The notes beneath the pieces are model-generated. The model was not told the origin of the DNA, did not search any database, and saw only the letters and a list, made by a program, of their open reading frames with translations. Source: Chloroflexota bacterium (lineage in GTDB: Bacteria > Chloroflexota > Limnocylindria > Limnocylindrales > CSP1-4). Taken from it: a stretch of DNA of 9,456 nt. Numbering within the stretch: the stretch's first letter is position 1; every line of letters begins with the position of its first letter. Shown one piece after another: positions 7,168 to 9,456 of the stretch. Where the stretch lies: contig JAGDMV010000064.1 in NCBI GenBank assembly GCA_017860675.1, positions 1 to 9,456 on the forward strand. The letters are read 5' to 3'. A program made the translations under genes and the position numbers.

Positions 7168-8724
7168 GTGACTCGACTCCTCGCGGGACTCGGCCTGCTC
7201 GTCCCGCTGCTCGTCGTCGCCCTTGTCCTGGTCGTCGCCATGCAGCCGGTGCGCACCGGCATGCAGGAGGGCTGGATCGCGGCCATCGCGATCATCGCCG
7301 GCCTGCTGGGAGCCGGGGTCGCCGGCCTGGGCGCGACGGCCTGGCTGCGCGGTCGGCTCGTGCCCGTCGTGCGAAGCGCGGAGCGACTGGCCCGGGGCGA
7401 CCTGGGCGCCGTCGTCCCGAGCCGCGCGGCCGGCGTGGACGGACGCCTGACCCGCGCCCTCGAGACCCTGGCCACGGCGATGACGGAGACGCGCGACGCC
7501 GCCACGATCGACCGGCTCACCGGCGTGCCGAACCGCCAGGCCCTGCTCCTCGCCCTCTTCGGCGAGGTCGAGCGGGCGACGCGCTACGAGCGCCCGCTGT
7601 CGGTCGGCTTCATCGACATCGACCACTTCAAGGCGGTCAACGACACCTACGGCCACGCCGCCGGCGACGTCGTCCTGCAGGACGTGGCGCATGCCCTGCG
7701 GGCGAACCTGCGGGCGACCGACATGGTCGGCCGCTACGGCGGCGAGGAGTTCCTGCTGATCCTGCCGGAGACCGCGGTCGACGCCGCCGCCGCCCTGGCC
7801 GAGAAGCTCCGGCTCATCGTCGGGGCGGGCCAGCACGAGATCGTGCCGGGCCAGTCGATCGCCCTGACGATCTCGATCGGTGTCGCCGGCGGCCGGGGAC
7901 GGGCCCTTGGCGTGGACGCCCTGGTGCGCGACGCGGACGCGGCCATGTTCTCGGCCAAGTCGCTCGGGCGGAACCAGGTGTTCGTCTTCTCGGAGCCCGA
8001 CGACGATGCCCGCGTCCCGCGGGCCCCGATCTCGCCGCAGGGTCGTGCCACGGCGGTCGAGGTGGGCCACCTCGCCCGCTCGGCCGCCGAGCAGGTCCTC
8101 ATCGACACGCTGCTGCCGCTGCCGAACCACCGCGGCCAGCCGTCGGCTCTCATCGGGGCGCTGACAGTCACCATGGCCCGCCACCTCGGGCTGCCCGACG
8201 CCGAAGTCGAGCGGATGCGGATCGCGGCCCTCCTCCACGACGTTGGCAAGCTCGCCGTGCCGGAGGCGATCCTGGAGAAGCCGGCCGCCCTCACACCCGT
8301 CGAGTGGCAGGCGGTCGTCCAGCACCCGCGCATCGCCCAGCTGATCCTCGAGCAGGCGAGCGCCATCCGAGACGCGGTGCCGATCATCCTCCACCACCAC
8401 GAGCGCTACAGCGGTCGGGGCTACCCGTACGGCCTGCGAGGCACGGACATCCCCCTCGGGGCCCGGATCGTGGCCCTCGCCGACGCCTACGACGCGATGA
8501 TCCACGACCGGCCCTACAAGCGTGCCATGAGCCACGTCCAGGCGATCGAGGAGATCCGCCTGCATGCCGGGACCCAGTTCGACCCGGAGCTGGTGGAGAT
8601 CTTCTGCGAGCTGTTCGAGGCGGTTCCGCCGGAGGTGGACCCGCGGCTCATGGCCGACCACGCGGAGGCACTCTCGCCGTCGCGGCGGCGGCGCCGCCCC
8701 GGCGGATACGCGGCGGCCGGGTAG
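7168..8724 (+). CDS. Membrane GGDEF / HD-GYP cyclic-di-GMP signalling protein
   Basis: The 518-residue protein has two transmembrane helices (about 4-25 and 36-59) with only a ~10-residue external loop. A HAMP-like linker (60-112) leads into a GGDEF domain (about 113-275) with DRLTGVPNR, FIDIDHFKAVNDTYGH (metal Asp150) and an active GGEEF (191-195). RATD (182-185) is the RxxD inhibitory site. An HD-GYP phosphodiesterase domain (about 320-480) follows with HDVGK (357-361), HP (386-387), HHHERYSGRGYPYGL (409-423) and DAYDAM (439-444). It could both make and degrade c-di-GMP. At the first-helix metal ligand, 32 residues before His357, Pro325 replaces the usual His, and a His lies four residues earlier. 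Ser415 replaces the usual Asp of HHExxDGxGYP. The GTG start at 7168 lacks a Shine-Dalgarno but opens directly on the first helix. The C-terminal tail is basic. It is divergent from purE. Confidence 0.93.
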   Translation: MTRLLAGLGLLVPLLVVALVLVVAMQPVRTGMQEGWIAAIAIIAGLLGAGVAGLGATAWLRGRLVPVVRSAERLARGDLGAVVPSRAAGVDGRLTRALETLATAMTETRDAATIDRLTGVPNRQALLLALFGEVERATRYERPLSVGFIDIDHFKAVNDTYGHAAGDVVLQDVAHALRANLRATDMVGRYGGEEFLLILPETAVDAAAALAEKLRLIVGAGQHEIVPGQSIALTISIGVAGGRGRALGVDALVRDADAAMFSAKSLGRNQVFVFSEPDDDARVPRAPISPQGRATAVEVGHLARSAAEQVLIDTLLPLPNHRGQPSALIGALTVTMARHLGLPDAEVERMRIAALLHDVGKLAVPEAILEKPAALTPVEWQAVVQHPRIAQLILEQASAIRDAVPIILHHHERYSGRGYPYGLRGTDIPLGARIVALADAYDAMIHDRPYKRAMSHVQAIEEIRLHAGTQFDPELVEIFCELFEAVPPEVDPRLMADHAEALSPSRRRRRPGGYAAAG

Positions 8725-8963
8725 AGGCGTCCCGGCCGGCCACAAGGCGGCACGGAGATCGTGGGCGCGGCGAGACCCCGGGGAGCGATGGGACGCCGTG
8801 CGATCACCGAAGAGCCGGCGCGCAGCCGGCGGTGAGCCGGGGCGAAGGCCCGCCCGGTAGGGTTCAGGACGGCGGGTCCGGAGCGCCCCCAGCCCCCGGG
8901 CCTGCCGCCACCCGCCGCAACCCGCCGACCACGCAGAGCCGGACCGGCACCGCCGGCCGGCAC
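8725..8963. other. Intergenic region before ssb
   Basis: The gap has no credible gene. Its open frames are GC-rich artefacts, including the one continuing upstream from ssb. It holds a perfect hairpin at 8814-8830 (gccggc arms, loop gcgca) without a U-run, and a weak TAGGGT -10-like hexamer at 8856-8861 that might serve ssb. No terminator with a U-run was found for the GGDEF/HD-GYP gene. I compared it with tRNA, riboswitch and SRP/RNase P signatures from memory and saw no match. Confidence 0.55.
8814..8830. repeat. Hairpin upstream of ssb
   Basis: Two identical palindromic gccggc hexamers (8814-8819, 8825-8830) around gcgca form a 6-bp stem. With no U-run it may end or protect the upstream transcript, or be chance in such GC-rich DNA. 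Confidence 0.35.
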
Positions 8964-8969
8964 AGGAGG
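8964..8969 (+). promoter_or_regulatory. ssb ribosome binding site
   Basis: A consensus AGGAGG lies 9 nt before the GTG at 8979. It identifies this GTG as the start and separates ssb from the long open frame that runs in from upstream. Confidence 0.85.
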
Positions 8970-8978
8970 GATCGGACC

Positions 8979-9449
8979 GTGAACAAGGTCCTGCTCACCG
9001 GGCGCCTGACCCGCGACCCGGAGATGCGCGTCCTCGCCTCGGGCAAGCACGTCGCCACGTTCACCGTGGCGACCAACGAGTACCGGGCCAAGGGCCAGGA
9101 GAAGTCCGAGTACCACCCGGTCGTGACCTGGGACCGGCTGGCCGAGATCTGCGCCCAGTACATCGGCAAGGGCCAGCAGGTCGCGATCGAGGGCCGCCTC
9201 CAGACACGCCAGTGGGAGGACGAGCACAAGGTGCGCCACTGGAAGACCGAGGTCGTCGCCCACTCGGTCGAGATGCTGTCGGGACGCCGCAAACGCGACT
9301 ACGCGACGGAGGCCGCAGCCGGCTCGCTCGAGGCGCAGGCAGCGCGGTACGGCATCGAGCCGGCGACAGCCGAGGCGGCCGAGGCCGACGAGCCGGCGGT
9401 CCCTGCCGACGAGCCGATGACCGAGGACGAGGGGGTCCTCGTCGGCTGA
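8979..9449 (+). CDS. ssb: Single-stranded DNA-binding protein
   Basis: SSB coats single-stranded DNA in replication, repair and recombination. The OB fold covers about residues 1-104: MNKVLLTGRLTRDPEMR, ATFTVATNEY, EYHPVVTWDRLAE, YIGKGQQVAIEGRLQTRQW and the closing HSVEMLSGR. This is followed by a ~50-residue Ala/Glu-rich linker. The start is the GTG at 8979, chosen for the AGGAGG 9 nt upstream and for homology; the frame upstream has no homology. The total is 156 residues. The C-terminus is acidic but ends TEDEGVLVG, not in the usual DDDIPF-like tip that recruits partner proteins. No alternative frame near the stop restores such a tip. It might be a secondary paralogue. It stands alone in this window without rpsF or rpsR. 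Confidence 0.96.
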   Translation: MNKVLLTGRLTRDPEMRVLASGKHVATFTVATNEYRAKGQEKSEYHPVVTWDRLAEICAQYIGKGQQVAIEGRLQTRQWEDEHKVRHWKTEVVAHSVEMLSGRRKRDYATEAAAGSLEAQAARYGIEPATAEAAEADEPAVPADEPMTEDEGVLVG

Positions 9450-9456
9450 GCCAGGG

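Noticed and set aside
6915..7520. Extension of purE upstream to 7520
   Set aside because: It runs antisense into the GGDEF/HD-GYP gene and has no homology; the RBS supports 6914.
7159..8745. Long minus-strand open frame (528 codons) opposite the GGDEF/HD-GYP gene
   Set aside because: Antisense to a protein with intact motifs; low-complexity translation without family features.

Overview
This is a very GC-rich bacterial window made almost entirely of de novo purine biosynthesis genes on the minus strand. Behind a divergent junction, two plus-strand genes follow: a membrane GGDEF/HD-GYP cyclic-di-GMP protein and a single-stranded DNA-binding protein. Strong GC bias, GTG starts, a three-subunit FGAM synthase (PurS/PurQ, with PurL presumably beyond the left edge) and densely overlapping genes suggest a high-GC Gram-positive-like lineage such as Chloroflexota or Actinomycetota. 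The sequence alone does not settle the phylum.

Positions 1-6066 (minus strand) read, in transcription order, purA - purD - purB - purC - purS - purQ. The first five genes join through 4-bp stop/start overlaps (ATGA, or GTGA at purD/purB). purS and purQ are separated by 10 bp, which holds a 5-codon mini-ORF joined to both neighbours by ATGA overlaps. PurD makes GAR; PurS and PurQ belong to the enzyme making FGAM; PurC makes SAICAR; PurB cleaves SAICAR and adenylosuccinate; PurA commits IMP to AMP. purE (6393-6914) lies upstream on the same strand and makes CAIR, the PurC substrate. purK, purF, purM, purN, purH and purL are not in the window.

The 326-bp gap between purE and purA is the most unusual region. 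It contains an extended -10 promoter (TGCTATACT), a 10-bp hairpin just upstream, two 12-bp direct repeats 20 bp apart carrying CCGAAC at the presumed transcription start, three further hairpins, and a terminator-like stem-loop with a U-run just before the purA ribosome binding site. Together these look like a regulated, attenuated leader for the whole operon. I could not match it to a riboswitch or T-box class.

Positions 6915-7167 are the divergent purE / GGDEF-HD-GYP intergenic region, with a perfect 10-bp inverted repeat and a possible leaderless promoter. Positions 7168-8724 encode the cyclic-di-GMP protein; 8725-8978 is intergenic with no recognised gene; 8979-9449 encodes SSB, whose C-terminus lacks the usual DDxPF-type tip.
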